Positions 35,553-45,546 of a stretch of DNA of 64,000 bases are shown here, piece after piece (position 1 is the stretch's first letter; the number at the start of each line of letters is the position of its first letter). Below the pieces are notes generated by a model, which saw nothing but the letters and a program-made list of their open reading frames with translations, ran no database searches and was not told the origin of the DNA. The stretch spans positions 1-64,000 of the forward strand of contig CAWGNT010000010.1 of assembly GCA_963824085.1 (NCBI GenBank), in the 5' to 3' direction. This stretch comes from JARRNE01 sp963824085. Its GTDB lineage: Bacteria > Pseudomonadota > Gammaproteobacteria > Chromatiales > Chromatiaceae. The translations under genes and the position numbers were made by a program.

Positions 35553-36416
35553 ATGAGCTCCAACGATCCTATGTCCGGAGCGTTCCGTCCGTGTGCGGAC
35601 ATCATCAACAGGGATACGCAGTTGTGCATGTCGCTCTCGGCTCGGCCGGGTAACTTCGGAACGCGCTTCCACAACTTCCTCTATGGCGCTCTGGGGCTCA
35701 ACTTCGTCTACAAGGCATTTACCACTGGCGATCTGCCCGCTGCGGTCGGCGGCATCCGCGCGCTCTGCATCCGCGGCTGTGCGGTGTCGATGCCTTTCAA
35801 GGAAGCTTGCATCGAATACCTCGACGAGCTCGATCCTTCCGCCAAGGGCATCATGTCCGTGAACACGATCGTCAACACGGATGGCTACCTCAAAGGCTAT
35901 AACACCGATTACGCCGCCGTGCTCTCACTCCTTCAAGCAGGCAAGGTCCCGTTCGATGTGGATTTCGCGCTGCGCGGCAGCGGCGGCATGGCCAAGGCGG
36001 TCGCCTGCGCACTCCGTGACGCAGGGTTTACCAAAGGTGTGATCGTCGCGCGGAACCAAACCACGGGAACAGCACTGGCGAAGCACTATGGCTTCGCGTG
36101 GACGCCCGAGCTGGGCGAGGACGAGCCGGGACTGCTCATCAACGCCACGCCCATCGGCATGGCGGGCGCTGCCGAGTCCGATCAGCCCGCCTTCCCCGAA
36201 GATACCATTCGAGCGGCTCAGCTCGTCTTCGATGTGGTCGCTCTGCCAGCGGAGACCCCGCTCATTCGCCGGGCCGGCTCGCTGGGCAAGCCGACCATCT
36301 CAGGGGCGGAAGTCATCGTGCTCCAGGCGGTAGAGCAGTTCGCCTTGTATACCGGTCAGCGTCCCGATTCCGAGCTGATCGCGAAAGCCGCCGCCTTTGC
36401 ACGTCAGTCACTCTGA
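35553..36416 (+). CDS. Shikimate 5-dehydrogenase
   Basis: A 287-residue NAD(P)-dependent shikimate/quinate dehydrogenase family protein. The substrate domain (LSARPGNFGTRFHNFLYGAL, AVSMPFKEACIEYLDELD) carries the catalytic Lys of MPFKE and the conserved NTIVNTDGYLKGYNTDY. The nucleotide-binding domain has RGSGGMAKAVACALRDAGF and LLINATPIGMAG. It differs from AroE in the N-terminal motif and is of the kind often called shikimate 5-dehydrogenase, so the physiological substrate is uncertain. The ATG at 35553 with GGAGAG upstream is preferred to a longer open frame starting at 35343. Confidence 0.88.
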   Translation: MSSNDPMSGAFRPCADIINRDTQLCMSLSARPGNFGTRFHNFLYGALGLNFVYKAFTTGDLPAAVGGIRALCIRGCAVSMPFKEACIEYLDELDPSAKGIMSVNTIVNTDGYLKGYNTDYAAVLSLLQAGKVPFDVDFALRGSGGMAKAVACALRDAGFTKGVIVARNQTTGTALAKHYGFAWTPELGEDEPGLLINATPIGMAGAAESDQPAFPEDTIRAAQLVFDVVALPAETPLIRRAGSLGKPTISGAEVIVLQAVEQFALYTGQRPDSELIAKAAAFARQSL

Positions 36417-36950
36417 TATACCGAGCTCAGATGGCGCGTCCGGTTTGTGACCGGAGGGGCCGGGGTGCGGGCGGCGGGCGTGTCGGCAGCATGGAGGCTG
36501 TCGCTCACTTTATCCCACCGGATTTTCTCAGAATAATCCGCGCTGGATCTGGCGGGTTCGGCCACCGCTGTTGCCGAGGCTTGTGAGCCCTGACTATCCT
36601 GACTATCGTAAGGCCCTTGGGTCGTCGTTACGGCAGCAACCGGCCAGGAGCGGACATTCGCAGAGCGTCGCCCGACTGCTTCGTTTACACTTTTCTGACA
36701 TCCGACGTCGGACCTGAGCGGGGGTCCAAACGGCTAGGTGCGGAGATCGACTCACATCGGCCCGCCCCTTGCCAAGCACCAAGCGCTCTAATCCAGTAGG
36801 GTCGCGCTCGCGTTCGCGCAAAGTGTTCGAGTTCGCGTGGCTGGTCCCGTCCTCGCGGGACCGGGCCTTTTTCGAGCGTGAGGCTCCGCAAGCAAGAGTC
36901 CAGACAAGCTGTAATAAAGAATACACAGCGGGAAACTTCAGAGGTGAAGT
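36417..36950. other. Gene-free stretch
   Basis: No supportable gene. The DNA just before 36951 becomes more AT-rich, marking entry into an accessory region. Confidence 0.4.
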
Positions 36951-37373
36951 ATGTTTGATTTTGATGAACAAGAGCAACGGATTGCGAGCGCCCTGGGTGA
37001 GGACGAGGTTCCCGAAGTCAACGATAGAACCTTGAGACAATATCTTGCCTATCTCCGCGAAAATCTGAGTTTTCCATGTTATTTAACTGGCATTGAAGAT
37101 TTCGCTTGGGAAGAGCGGTACGTTTTTGGGCATGGCAGCAAAGCAGAATATGAACATTTGAAAAAGACCCAGCCTTCTTATACCGATGTTTTTCATTTCC
37201 TGGATTTTGATAAAGAGATCGACGAAGGATATGGACTCCTGGCTAACGTTAAGCGGGTCGATGACAATAGGAATTTTACGTTACCTTTGGCTGACTTGGA
37301 GGACAGAAATGAGAAATCAAGCAACTATCAATTAGTTGATGACTATTGTGTATGGTTTGTCAACAATAGGTAG
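36951..37373 (+). CDS. CcbP-like calcium-binding family protein
   Basis: A 140-residue acidic protein. LREDLSFPCYLTGIEDF-type block (here LRENLSFPCYLTGIEDFAWE), ERYVFGHGSKAEYEHLKKTQ and PSYTDVFHFLDF match the calcium-binding CcbP family first described in cyanobacteria, where it buffers calcium. The many Asp/Glu residues agree. GAGGTGA lies before the ATG. It is markedly more AT-rich than the core genes and ends eight bases before the left terminal repeat of the IS66-type element, so it was probably acquired with the accessory region. Confidence 0.75.
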   Translation: MFDFDEQEQRIASALGEDEVPEVNDRTLRQYLAYLRENLSFPCYLTGIEDFAWEERYVFGHGSKAEYEHLKKTQPSYTDVFHFLDFDKEIDEGYGLLANVKRVDDNRNFTLPLADLEDRNEKSSNYQLVDDYCVWFVNNR

Positions 37374-38085
37374 AGCCATAGTAACGGTTCAGACCCCCGA
37401 TCCATATTGAGCCGAGCAGGCGATGCCTACGGCTATGCGTAGGCGGGCGGAAGCAGGGGGACCGGGTTGCCTTGACGACGTTGCCGCAGTCCCTCGGCGA
37501 TGTACGGCCAAGGCAAGTGAGCGCGCTGACGACAGGTCTCAATGACACTGGCCAGCACCGTGAAGGCACGTGAGCCTTGGGGGGTGCGCGTGCCATAACT
37601 GATACGCCGGGCGATTACCCAATGGCGCAGGGCGCGCTCGGCGAGATTATTGGGTGTGCCTTGAAAGGCACAGTTGATCCGTCGGTGGAAATCCGACCCG
37701 GCTAACTTTCGCTCCGGCCGGAAGCACAAGGGGCGGTCCAGGAGGTAACGAATGGGCTGAAGCACTTCTTGAAAAGGCCTCGTAGGAGGTCAGCGGGCGC
37801 TGCAGGCCGTAACGCGAGTGAACACTGAGCAGGCCTCGAAATGCCGTTGTGGAAGCCGACTCGCCCTAATAACGAGGAAGGCCGTTGTCGTCGGAGAAGT
37901 GAGCGAAACGCGCATCCGACGATTCCACCGGGGTAATGGTGGCAGCATGCAGCGTAGTGATCGACTGTGCAACAAGGGAAGTCCGCGCTGGTGTCCGGCC
38001 GGCAACCGGGCAACGACGATCCCGTGAGGGATGGAGTCGGCCACGCGGATGGCGGATGGGGGTGTAGTCGCGAGGAAGTCGGGTA

Positions 38086-39483
38086 ATGCCGACGGAGCCA
38101 AGGCCCCCTGTTTCAGAGCGAATGCACGAACGTGGCAAGAGCCTAAGGATTGACGTGAGTCTAGCAACCTTACCTGATTCGGTTCAGACGCTGCAGACGG
38201 CATTGCAAACGAAAGCCAAGAACGAACCGGCGACACGGTTCTACAGCCTGTGGGACAAGGTGTACCGCGAAGACATCCTCGCCGAGGCGTACCGGCGCTG
38301 TCGCGCCAATCGGGGCGCGCCGGGGGTCGACGGCGAGACCTTCGCGGACATCGAGAGCGCAGGCCGGGAGCTGTGGCTGGGAAGATTGCAGCAGGAGCTG
38401 AAGGCAAAGACGTATCAGCCCCAGCCCCTGCTGCGCGTGTGGATACCCAAGGCCAATGGGGGTGAACGGCCGCTCGCGGTGCCCTGCATCCGCGATCGCG
38501 TGGCGCAGATGGCGGTCTTGCTGGTGATCGGGCCGATCTTCGAACCGGACCTGCCACCGCGGCAATACGGCTTTCGTGCCGGGGTCGACGCCAAGATGGC
38601 GCTGCGCCGAATTCACTTTGGCATTGCCGAGCGCGGCAAGCGCGAAGTGGTCGACGCCGACCTGTCGGATTACTTCACCACCATCCCGCACGGCGACCTC
38701 ATGCGCTGTGTGGCGCGGCGAATTGCCGATGGCACGTTGCTGTCGGTGATTCGTGCCTGGCTGACTGTGCCGGTGCGCGAGGCGACCCCGCAGGGGGAGC
38801 GGCAAACGACACCGGCCAAGGACCAGCACCGTGGCGTCCCGCAAGGCGGGGTGATCTCACCCCTCCTTTCGAATCTGTACTTTCGCCGCTTCATGCTGGC
38901 GTGGTACGGCAACGGATATGCTGAGCGGCACCAGGCCGAGGTCGTCAACTATGCTGATGACTTCGTGATCCTGTGTCCGCCCGGAAAGGGCGCGGGAGCC
39001 ATGGCGGACATGCGTCAACTCATGTCCCGGCTGGGTCTGACGGTCAACGAGGAGAAAACGCGTCTGGTCCTGCTACCGGACGAGCACTTTGATTTCCTCG
39101 GCTACACCGTCGGGCGCTTCTACGGAAAGGACGGTCGCCCCTACTGGGGCACGCGACCGTCGAAGAAGGCTGTCAAGCGGCTGATGCGGGAGATCCACGA
39201 CGCCACGACGAAGCGCTGGAATCCACTGGATGTCGAAAGCCGAGTCGAGCGCCTCAACCCGCTGCTGCGGGGCTGGGCCGGCTACTTCAACCAAGGACCG
39301 GCCGGGAAAGTCTATCGCCAAATCGACAGCTATGTAGCGCGACGTCTGCGGATCTGGTTGATGCGCAAACGCGGCAAGCGGGGAACGGGGTACCGCCAAT
39401 ACCCCGACCAGTACCTCTACCAAGAGCTGGGACTGATACGCCTGCTGCCGTTGCTCGCCAACCGTTCGAATGCGAAGGTTTGA
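38086..39483 (+). CDS. ltrA: Group II intron reverse transcriptase/maturase
   Basis: A 465-residue LtrA-type protein. RT motifs are complete: RANRGAPGVDGETF, YQPQPLLRVWIPKANGGERP, QYGFRAGVDAKMALRRI, VVDADLSDYFTTIPH, GVPQGGVISPLLSNLYFRRF and the catalytic NYADDFVIL. The maturase X/GIIM region follows (RVERLNPLLRGWAGYFNQG). There is no C-terminal HNH endonuclease, so insertion would use the replication-fork or other endonuclease-independent route. No stop or frameshift is visible, so the intron may be active. Confidence 0.95.
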   Translation: MPTEPRPPVSERMHERGKSLRIDVSLATLPDSVQTLQTALQTKAKNEPATRFYSLWDKVYREDILAEAYRRCRANRGAPGVDGETFADIESAGRELWLGRLQQELKAKTYQPQPLLRVWIPKANGGERPLAVPCIRDRVAQMAVLLVIGPIFEPDLPPRQYGFRAGVDAKMALRRIHFGIAERGKREVVDADLSDYFTTIPHGDLMRCVARRIADGTLLSVIRAWLTVPVREATPQGERQTTPAKDQHRGVPQGGVISPLLSNLYFRRFMLAWYGNGYAERHQAEVVNYADDFVILCPPGKGAGAMADMRQLMSRLGLTVNEEKTRLVLLPDEHFDFLGYTVGRFYGKDGRPYWGTRPSKKAVKRLMREIHDATTKRWNPLDVESRVERLNPLLRGWAGYFNQGPAGKVYRQIDSYVARRLRIWLMRKRGKRGTGYRQYPDQYLYQELGLIRLLPLLANRSNAKV

Positions 39484-39495
39484 TGCGCTGAAAGA

Positions 39496-39528
39496 GAGCC
39501 CGTTGCGGGAAATCCGCACGGCGGGTTC
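39496..39528 (+). ncRNA. Group II intron domain V
   Basis: A 33-nt hairpin beginning GAGCCCGTTGCGG, tetraloop GAAA, ending CCGCACGGCGGGTTC, thirteen bases after the maturase stop. It has the CGT catalytic triplet and GNRA loop of domain V. Confidence 0.88.
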
Positions 39529-41232
39529 GACGAGCGGGGTGTGGAAACGGAGCTAAGGTCCGGCTAGTGAGGCACCGCCAAACGAAAGGGGCGGAAACAG
39601 ATAGGCCCGGCCTACGGTCACCGCGCCACACCTCGACTCTACTCAGCGGCAGCTCGGGATGCTCGAGCACGATCCAAAAGGTGTTCCAATCGTTGAGCAG
39701 CTCGCGCGCGAGCGCACGGGTTTTCTCGTGCTTGGCCTCGCTGTGAGCCATGCACAGATCCAGGAGCCCCAGGAGCTGCGCGGCAAATTGCTCGCGCAAC
39801 CCCATGCTCGGCGGCCCTTCGCGGGCGGCGTAGACGGCCTGCATGACCGCCTCGATGGTCATGCGCAACGCCTTGCCGAAGCGTTGCCCCTCGCGGTCTA
39901 AGCTGTCCTCTAAACCACGCGCTTTGCGCAAGAGGTGCGTCAGGCAACGGAGGCGGTTTTCGTAGTCCCGATAGGCCCAGTACCCGTCACTCATGAGCCA
40001 ACCGGTGAGGACAGCCCCGAGCACGCCGTGGAGCAGATCCTGGGAGCGGCGCCCGATCGCAAAGACCGTTGTCGTGGCGGTGGTAAACACCCACAGCCAG
40101 AGGAGGCGTCCATGCTCTTTCCAACTCGTCTCATCGGCATGGATCAGATCGCTGTCGCGCACTTGCGGCAGCAGCTGCTCTTCGAGCACCGGCTCCAGCG
40201 CACGGGCGCTCTCGTGGAGGCATTGGTTGATCGTCGCCACGCTGAGCTGCAGCCCGAGCCAGTCGCCAAGGAATTCTTGAATCCGCCGTCGCGACAGGCG
40301 CATGCGCAAGGAGAGTGCGCACAGCAGCGCAACCAGCAGCGGTCCGACCAAGTGGCGCTCACTGAGCGCCACGCGCCATCGCTCGTCCCCCGCACAGTGG
40401 CCCGGCTCGGCGCGCGTCCAATGCCCACAGGCGCATTGCCTCTCGTGGTAGATGTGCTTGATCTGGAGCACTTCCATCCCGCCATACGCGTCGGAGGTTT
40501 CACGCAGATCAATCGCCAACGCGGCGCTGTGGATCCGCTCCGCGCTCCCCGGGGGCAACCTCGCCCCGCACACGGCACACTGCCCCGGGTGGTGATGTTC
40601 CTCATGATCGATCGGCAGGCTCTGCGTACGCCCATGACCGGGCGCGCCTGGTTGTTGCCCAGGTGGCCGCCCGGTGCCCGACTCACTTTTCGCTCGCTTT
40701 GCTGCAGCGGAAGGCTGCTCTTCGTCGCGCTCCTGCGCCCCCGCCTCCTTGCCGCCTTCCCCGCTCGGCTCCGTGCCGTCTTCCTTCTCCTTCTCTGGCT
40801 TCCCCTGCCACGGCGGCTCGCTGCTCGGGGGCCGGGAGCTGTTGCGCGAATTTTGATCAAGGCGCTCGTGAGCTGCCTTCAAATCGGCGAGCAGCTTCAC
40901 CGACAACACGCGCACTTGCTCCTCACTCAGTCTCCTGAGGGCGGCTTCGTCGAGCTGGAAAAGGTCGTGTCGGGAAAGTTGCACTTCGCGGTTCGCCCCT
41001 GACCCGCCAGCATCTCAATGCTGGCGTATCGTTGGAGGCGATCTTGCCACACAGACTCAGGTGTGTCACGCAATACCCTGTTTTCTCGAGCGTGGGTGGG
41101 GGGGTCCGAACGGTTACACATGACCGGTAGCTGGACGAGATTCGATTCACGCGGTGATCCGTTTGGTTGCTCCATTGCGATGCCGGGGCCCCACGGCGGT
41201 GGCCGTTGCGGCTGTCATAGAATGTTTGTCGC

Positions 41233-43131
41233 TCAATCAGAGAAAAAGAACGACTGTCGGCTGTCTCCGGATCGGAGCCATTCGGCTAGTTGGGTAAACA
41301 GAGTTTGCTCCTCTTCTCTTGGCGCTGCCCGCGGACTGTGGGTCTGCGCCAGAATGGAACGCAACTGGGGATCCTTAGAATTTATTCTCAAGCCTCGCCG
41401 GGCAAATCGCCTTGCGGTGTTTAGATCTCCTTTGCGCATCTTCTCGCGCGCTAGGACACGATAGGTCCGAACGATTTTCCGTAGTCCGCTCCTGGCCCGA
41501 GCGTTCTCCGGGTCGCGTGCCAGCACTGATCGGTAATGATCATAGGCGCTATCACCCTTCGGCACGGTAAGTCGATTATCCGCTAGTGCGAGTTTTGCCC
41601 TCTCGAGAAGGTCATTCAGTGGCGGGAGGATCTGGGTCTCTCCCTTGTCTTCTTCGCCCACTGCCGCAGCCCCTGAACCTGTCGTTTCTAAACTCCGTGG
41701 ATCAAATCTCTCAGTCGAAGGCAACGGATCAGACAAAGGCGCATCCTGATCTGGACGGTCGGACCCGATGCGACGAGACAGCCGACTCCGATCCTGTATT
41801 GACAGAGGATCGCGTTGAGATTCAGGCTCCGTTACGATGTTCTCCGCGGCAGCAGCGAACCGCCGCCCTCTGTTTGCACTCACATCCGCGAACCATTGTC
41901 GGTCAAAGAAGACCGCTGCCTGCGCACTTGCAACTTGCAGCGCTGGCAATGAGCGGTTCGCCGCATCGAGCGGAGCATCATGGTCGCCCTTATCCTTCCT
42001 AGCGCTAGCTGTACCTGCTTGGCGGGTTGAGTTGAGATCGCCATTCAAGGCAATCAAGAGGACCACCACCAATCCCCCAATAACCAACCGCTGAGGCCAT
42101 CGGCTTACACGCGCGATCGCCCCCTCTACCGGCGTGAATTCCCTCTCGTTAACCCCTGTGGGGGGGCGGGATGCGTGACGCGCATGAGGAAGCTTGACGG
42201 GAAGCATCTGGAAGGATTCGGTGGCTGAGGCCAAGTCGGTGATCTCAGCATCCAACGGGTCACTTGGTTGCTTCAGGACGCAGGTCGCATCCTGCGGCGG
42301 CGCTTCGGGTTGGATCGCCAGGTTTTCCTTTTCAAGCTCAGCAAGGACCTTTTCCGCGTCTTGTGCCTCGATGCTTTCCAGCTGATCGAGGCCGCCGTGC
42401 ACCAGCAGGCGACCCATGACCAGATTGACCAGCCTCGGAACACCACGCGTACGCGCGTGGACAAGAGACAGTGCCTGCCCACTAATGCGGGGATTCCCCT
42501 TCCAGCCCGATTGCCTCAGTCTATGGGCTATGTACCCGCGGGTTTCTCCTGCCGTTAGTCGCCGCAACCTGCAACTGGTCACCACGAGTTGATGAATGTG
42601 TGCGCAATCCGGCGTACACAACGTTTCCCAAAGCTGTTCCTGTCCCACTAGCATGATCTGCATGCCAGCCTCGTGATCCATCGCAAGATTACACAGCAGA
42701 CGCAACTCCTCCAAAGCTCCGGGCTCCAAATGCTGAGCCTCGTCAACAACTAGCAGGACAGGTCGTCTGGTTTGTTTCTCTCTCGTAAACTCGGCTCCCA
42801 ACGCGAAAAGCAAATCGGCTTTTCTGAGTGTGGCAGCACGAATACCGAAGGCAAAGGCGACCGATCGCAAAAGGTCGTCGCCATTGACCTCGGCAGTCGT
42901 GAGTCGCCCCACGAGATAATGTTCGGCGCGAAAGTGCGCAACGAGGTCAGCGACGAGGGTGGTCTTACCGATTCCGGGGGCGCCCGTTACGACGATGAAG
43001 CCCGCTTCTAGTCGCGTCGCAGCTAAAACGGTCTCGATCGCATCGGCGTAGCTTTGATGCAAGAAGCTTTCCCAGTGATCCGGGTTAAACCCGAATGCAC
43101 TTTCAATTGATCCATAGAAAGGTGCTGTCAT
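41233..43131 (-). CDS. ExeA/GspA-like AAA ATPase with membrane helix and C-terminal repeats
   Basis: A 632-residue protein. Residues 1-270 form an AAA ATPase of the ExeA type (FYGSIESAFGFNPDHWESFL, Walker A VVTGAPGIGKTTLVADLVAH, Walker B VLLVVDEAQHLEPGALEEL, sensor LVGQEQLWETLC). One membrane helix lies near residue 350 (LVIGGLVVVLLIALNGDLN), followed by a charged periplasmic linker and a helical TPR-like C-terminus (YDHYRSVLARDPENARARSG, RRFARRGLRINSKDPQLRSI). ExeA-like ATPases with a transmembrane anchor serve secretion or exopolysaccharide machines, but no such genes are nearby. It lies just outside the IS66-type element; whether it is accessory is unclear. Confidence 0.85.
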   Translation of the reverse strand: MTAPFYGSIESAFGFNPDHWESFLHQSYADAIETVLAATRLEAGFIVVTGAPGIGKTTLVADLVAHFRAEHYLVGRLTTAEVNGDDLLRSVAFAFGIRAATLRKADLLFALGAEFTREKQTRRPVLLVVDEAQHLEPGALEELRLLCNLAMDHEAGMQIMLVGQEQLWETLCTPDCAHIHQLVVTSCRLRRLTAGETRGYIAHRLRQSGWKGNPRISGQALSLVHARTRGVPRLVNLVMGRLLVHGGLDQLESIEAQDAEKVLAELEKENLAIQPEAPPQDATCVLKQPSDPLDAEITDLASATESFQMLPVKLPHARHASRPPTGVNEREFTPVEGAIARVSRWPQRLVIGGLVVVLLIALNGDLNSTRQAGTASARKDKGDHDAPLDAANRSLPALQVASAQAAVFFDRQWFADVSANRGRRFAAAAENIVTEPESQRDPLSIQDRSRLSRRIGSDRPDQDAPLSDPLPSTERFDPRSLETTGSGAAAVGEEDKGETQILPPLNDLLERAKLALADNRLTVPKGDSAYDHYRSVLARDPENARARSGLRKIVRTYRVLAREKMRKGDLNTARRFARRGLRINSKDPQLRSILAQTHSPRAAPREEEQTLFTQLAEWLRSGDSRQSFFFSD

Positions 43132-44364
43132 ATTTACATCCCGTATGGTTCATCCCAATGGTCGATGTCCCTCCTCGTAAACACACCTTAGCCCAACTCG
43201 GCACGAATTCAACTGCCCGAGACCGATCGAGGGGCGCTATAGCCCCAGATCAGCGTCGCCGACGCAGGCAGAGGGTGTTCGACTTAGAGGCTGGATGCGC
43301 CCCCTACGCGAGATTTTGGGGGCTTTGCTTGGGCAGAAAATTGCCGTACTCCGCGTAGCGCCGGATGGGGCTGTTCTCTGACCGGCGTCGTTTTTTTTCT
43401 GCTTGGATTCCCGACGTTGGAAAGACTCCGAGCTAGAAAGGAAACTCGGGGAAAACCCTTGCCGAAGGCCGCGCTAACAGATTGCGCTGGACTGTGTCGA
43501 GGGACTCGCGCGGATGCCCAGCCAACCCTGGAGCCCGGATGGCGCTATCTTAGGTGTCGGCCTCAGTTGTTTCGTGTTACCAATTGACCCACTCATAGAA
43601 CTCGAACCGTGGGCGCCGCGCGGCAACGCGACGTCACCGGTATCGGGCTCTAGTTCACTGCGCCAAGGGTCTGTTTGGGTTTTATTCTTCGTGACACAAG
43701 GGGGGTACCGACGTCGGTTTTTGGTCGCACAGAGACACTCCTTGGCGCCGAGTACATCTACTGATTGTGGCCCCCCTTCTAACCGCCAAGCCACGCGTCC
43801 CTATGACACACCTGAGCATCCTGATTAACAAGAGGCTGCCACCCGGGCTCGCGATCCACGCAGCGGTGGGCGCACCCTATTCCGGGTTGGCTCAAGAGCG
43901 ATCCCGGCATCGGGGCGTCACATCTTGGCTACCCCGGGACATTGCTGCCACACCCCCGGCGTACTTCACGACGGTCGACTTCCGGCGGGCAGCATATTCG
44001 GCTGTTCTTGTTGAGCGCCCAGTGGACGTGTTGATCGTTGCCAACTCGACCACGTAGTCGGCAATTTCCTACGTCTGTTCGTCAACTTTCCTACAGGGCC
44101 CGATAACGTGTCCTACAGAAATAATGTGTTGTGCCGGTTATATTTCTCTGCGTGGTGCCCCCGGGTGATGCCTAGGCCACGATGGTGGGACCGCATTCGC
44201 ACTGTCGGGGGGCACTCAGTACGCAGACGTCGGATGCACGGCGCTCCTTGCTAACGACCGAGGGCGCGGTCAACGCGCACCGAAGTCAGCCTCGGCCATG
44301 TCGAGGTCCAACGCCGAGCCGGCTTTTTGCCGCTTCGACGGCAACCGCCACTGGTCGCACCGAG
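43132..44364. other. Long gene-free stretch
   Basis: 1.2 kb with no supportable gene; the open frames have no known counterpart, no ribosome-binding site and normal-looking stops in all frames. No terminal repeats or tRNA-like structures were seen. Confidence 0.4.
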
Positions 44365-45546
44365 ATGAAGAGGGCATCAATAAACCTACAGCGCGAGGAA
44401 ATGCTATTAGAGTCGCGTTTCCATGATTTCGCAATCAAGGCTCGAGCAGACAAGCTTCGGTTACTTTATCATCAGTCATTTCCTGCCGTCTTTATCAGTA
44501 TGGCCAACGCGCTGCTGTTGTCGACGATCTTGTCGCCGCATTTCGACCAGTTACTAATCGTAAGATGGTTGGGCGCGATATTGTCCTTGTCGCTCGTTCG
44601 ACTAAGCCTGTTTCTCGGCTATCGAAGAGTTGAAAATGAGAGTACGTCGTTTCTCTTCTGGGAAAAACCTTACTTTGGGCTTCTCGTCCTCTCTTCTCTT
44701 GTCTGGGGGATAGGATGTGTTTGGATGATGTCTACAGCTTCCTTTCTCCACCAAACAGTAATTTACTGTTTTCTCATCGGAATGGCTGGCGGAGCGATGT
44801 CAGTTTATTCAGCCGTCCAGAGATTAGCGCTCACAATCGTTGCCGCACTAGTGCTTCCGGCCATAATCTGGTTAATGTTGCAAGGAGACTTAACGTCGGT
44901 TCTCTTGGGAGTCGGTGGAACACTATTTCTTCTTTCAGCAATCCGCGCGACGAAGATTCTAGCCGAGGCTCTTCATCGCAGCTTCTTGTTGAACCACCAG
45001 TTGTTAGAGGCGAAACAACGGGCCGAACACTTGGCTCGAACAGACTTTCTGACTGGTTTGCATAATCGCGGTTACTTCAACGAGCTGGCCGCGGCACAAA
45101 CGGCGTTCTGCCAACGCCACAGTTATCCAGTTTCACTAATCGTGCTGGATGTCGATAATTTTAAGAAGATAAATGACAGTCAAGGGCATTATGCTGGTGA
45201 TTTGGCCTTACAACATCTGGCTACGATCTTAAGACGATATATCAGAAGTTCTGACGTCTGTGGGCGTATCGGCGGTGAAGAGTTTGCTATTCTTCTTCCC
45301 AATGCGGATTTGGCTGATGCAAAGCTCACCGCAGAAAGAATACGGAGTTCAATCGAAAATAATCTCGTGGAAACCGAGGACAGCGAATTCAATATTACGG
45401 TGAGCCTGGGAATTGCTACTGGGGACATTGATGTGGAAACCCTGCTAAGAAGTGCCGACAAGGCGATGTATCACGCTAAGGAAGCGGGTCGCAATCAGAT
45501 CTGTCACTACAATCCTCCGGCGGATGCAGTATTTGCTTCAAGCTGA
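44365..45546 (+). CDS. Membrane diguanylate cyclase (GGDEF)
   Basis: A 393-residue cyclic-di-GMP synthase. About 200 N-terminal residues contain some six membrane helices (AVFISMANALLLSTIL, ILSLSLVRLSLFLGYRRV, LVLSSLVWGIGCVWMM, IYCFLIGMAGGAMSVYSAV, IVAALVLPAIIWLML). The GGDEF domain begins ARTDFLTGLHNRGYFNELAA, with the metal-binding LIVLDVDNFKKINDSQGHYA and the active-site motif CGRIGGEEFAILLPN (GGEEF, active form). No EAL domain. The inhibitory RxxD site is not evident (SSDV precedes). ATG 44365 is taken because the membrane domain follows. A related gene lies inverted at 46978-48712. Confidence 0.92.
   Translation: MKRASINLQREEMLLESRFHDFAIKARADKLRLLYHQSFPAVFISMANALLLSTILSPHFDQLLIVRWLGAILSLSLVRLSLFLGYRRVENESTSFLFWEKPYFGLLVLSSLVWGIGCVWMMSTASFLHQTVIYCFLIGMAGGAMSVYSAVQRLALTIVAALVLPAIIWLMLQGDLTSVLLGVGGTLFLLSAIRATKILAEALHRSFLLNHQLLEAKQRAEHLARTDFLTGLHNRGYFNELAAAQTAFCQRHSYPVSLIVLDVDNFKKINDSQGHYAGDLALQHLATILRRYIRSSDVCGRIGGEEFAILLPNADLADAKLTAERIRSSIENNLVETEDSEFNITVSLGIATGDIDVETLLRSADKAMYHAKEAGRNQICHYNPPADAVFASS

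Larger units (their letters stand above)
37654..39642 (+). mobile_element. Group II intron, complete (1989 bp)
   Basis: Begins GTGTGCCTTGAAAGG (GUGYG consensus) and ends with CTCGACTCTAC (AY end). The boundaries are fixed independently by reconstruction of the interrupted transposase frame. Between the 5' end and 38085 lies structured RNA (domain I-IV material), then the reverse transcriptase gene, then domain V at 39496-39528 and a domain VI-like stem. It lies antisense to the IS66 transposase. Confidence 0.92.
37433..40984 (-). pseudogene. IS66-family transposase interrupted by an antisense group II intron
   Basis: The 5' part (40984 down to 39643, GTG start) encodes a leucine-zipper N-terminus (LRRLSEEQVRVLSVKLLADL, KNSSRPPSS-type block), the zinc-finger region HHHPGQCAVCGARL and the DDE core HADETSWKEHGRLLWLWVF and LMSDGYWAYRDY. 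It stops at LEHPELPL, and the 3' part (37653 down to 37433) resumes with NNLAERALRHWVIARRISYG, which contains the catalytic Glu. Joining 39643 to 37653 restores an unbroken 520-residue frame. The intron is encoded on the opposite strand, so its splicing cannot repair this gene's mRNA; the transposase should be inactive. Confidence 0.9.
37381..41117 (-). mobile_element. IS66-type element carrying a group II intron
   Basis: Terminal inverted repeats GTAACGGTTCAGACCCCC (37381-37398) and, read inward on the other strand, GTAACCGTTCGGACCCCC (41117-41100), 16 of 18 matching. Without the intron the element is about 1.75 kb with a single transposase gene and no TnpA/TnpB accessory frames, as in ISBst12-like members of the family. 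The 8-base flanks do not match, so the expected target duplication is not visible. Confidence 0.88.

Noticed and set aside
39935..41002. 355-codon plus-strand open frame
   Set aside because: Antisense to the IS66 transposase.
37373..41125. 8-bp target duplication of the IS66 element
   Set aside because: The 8-base flanks are different (GAGCCATA and ACATGACC).
43132..44364. Several 80-100 codon open frames
   Set aside because: No ribosome-binding sites, no plausible folds and no consistent codon use.
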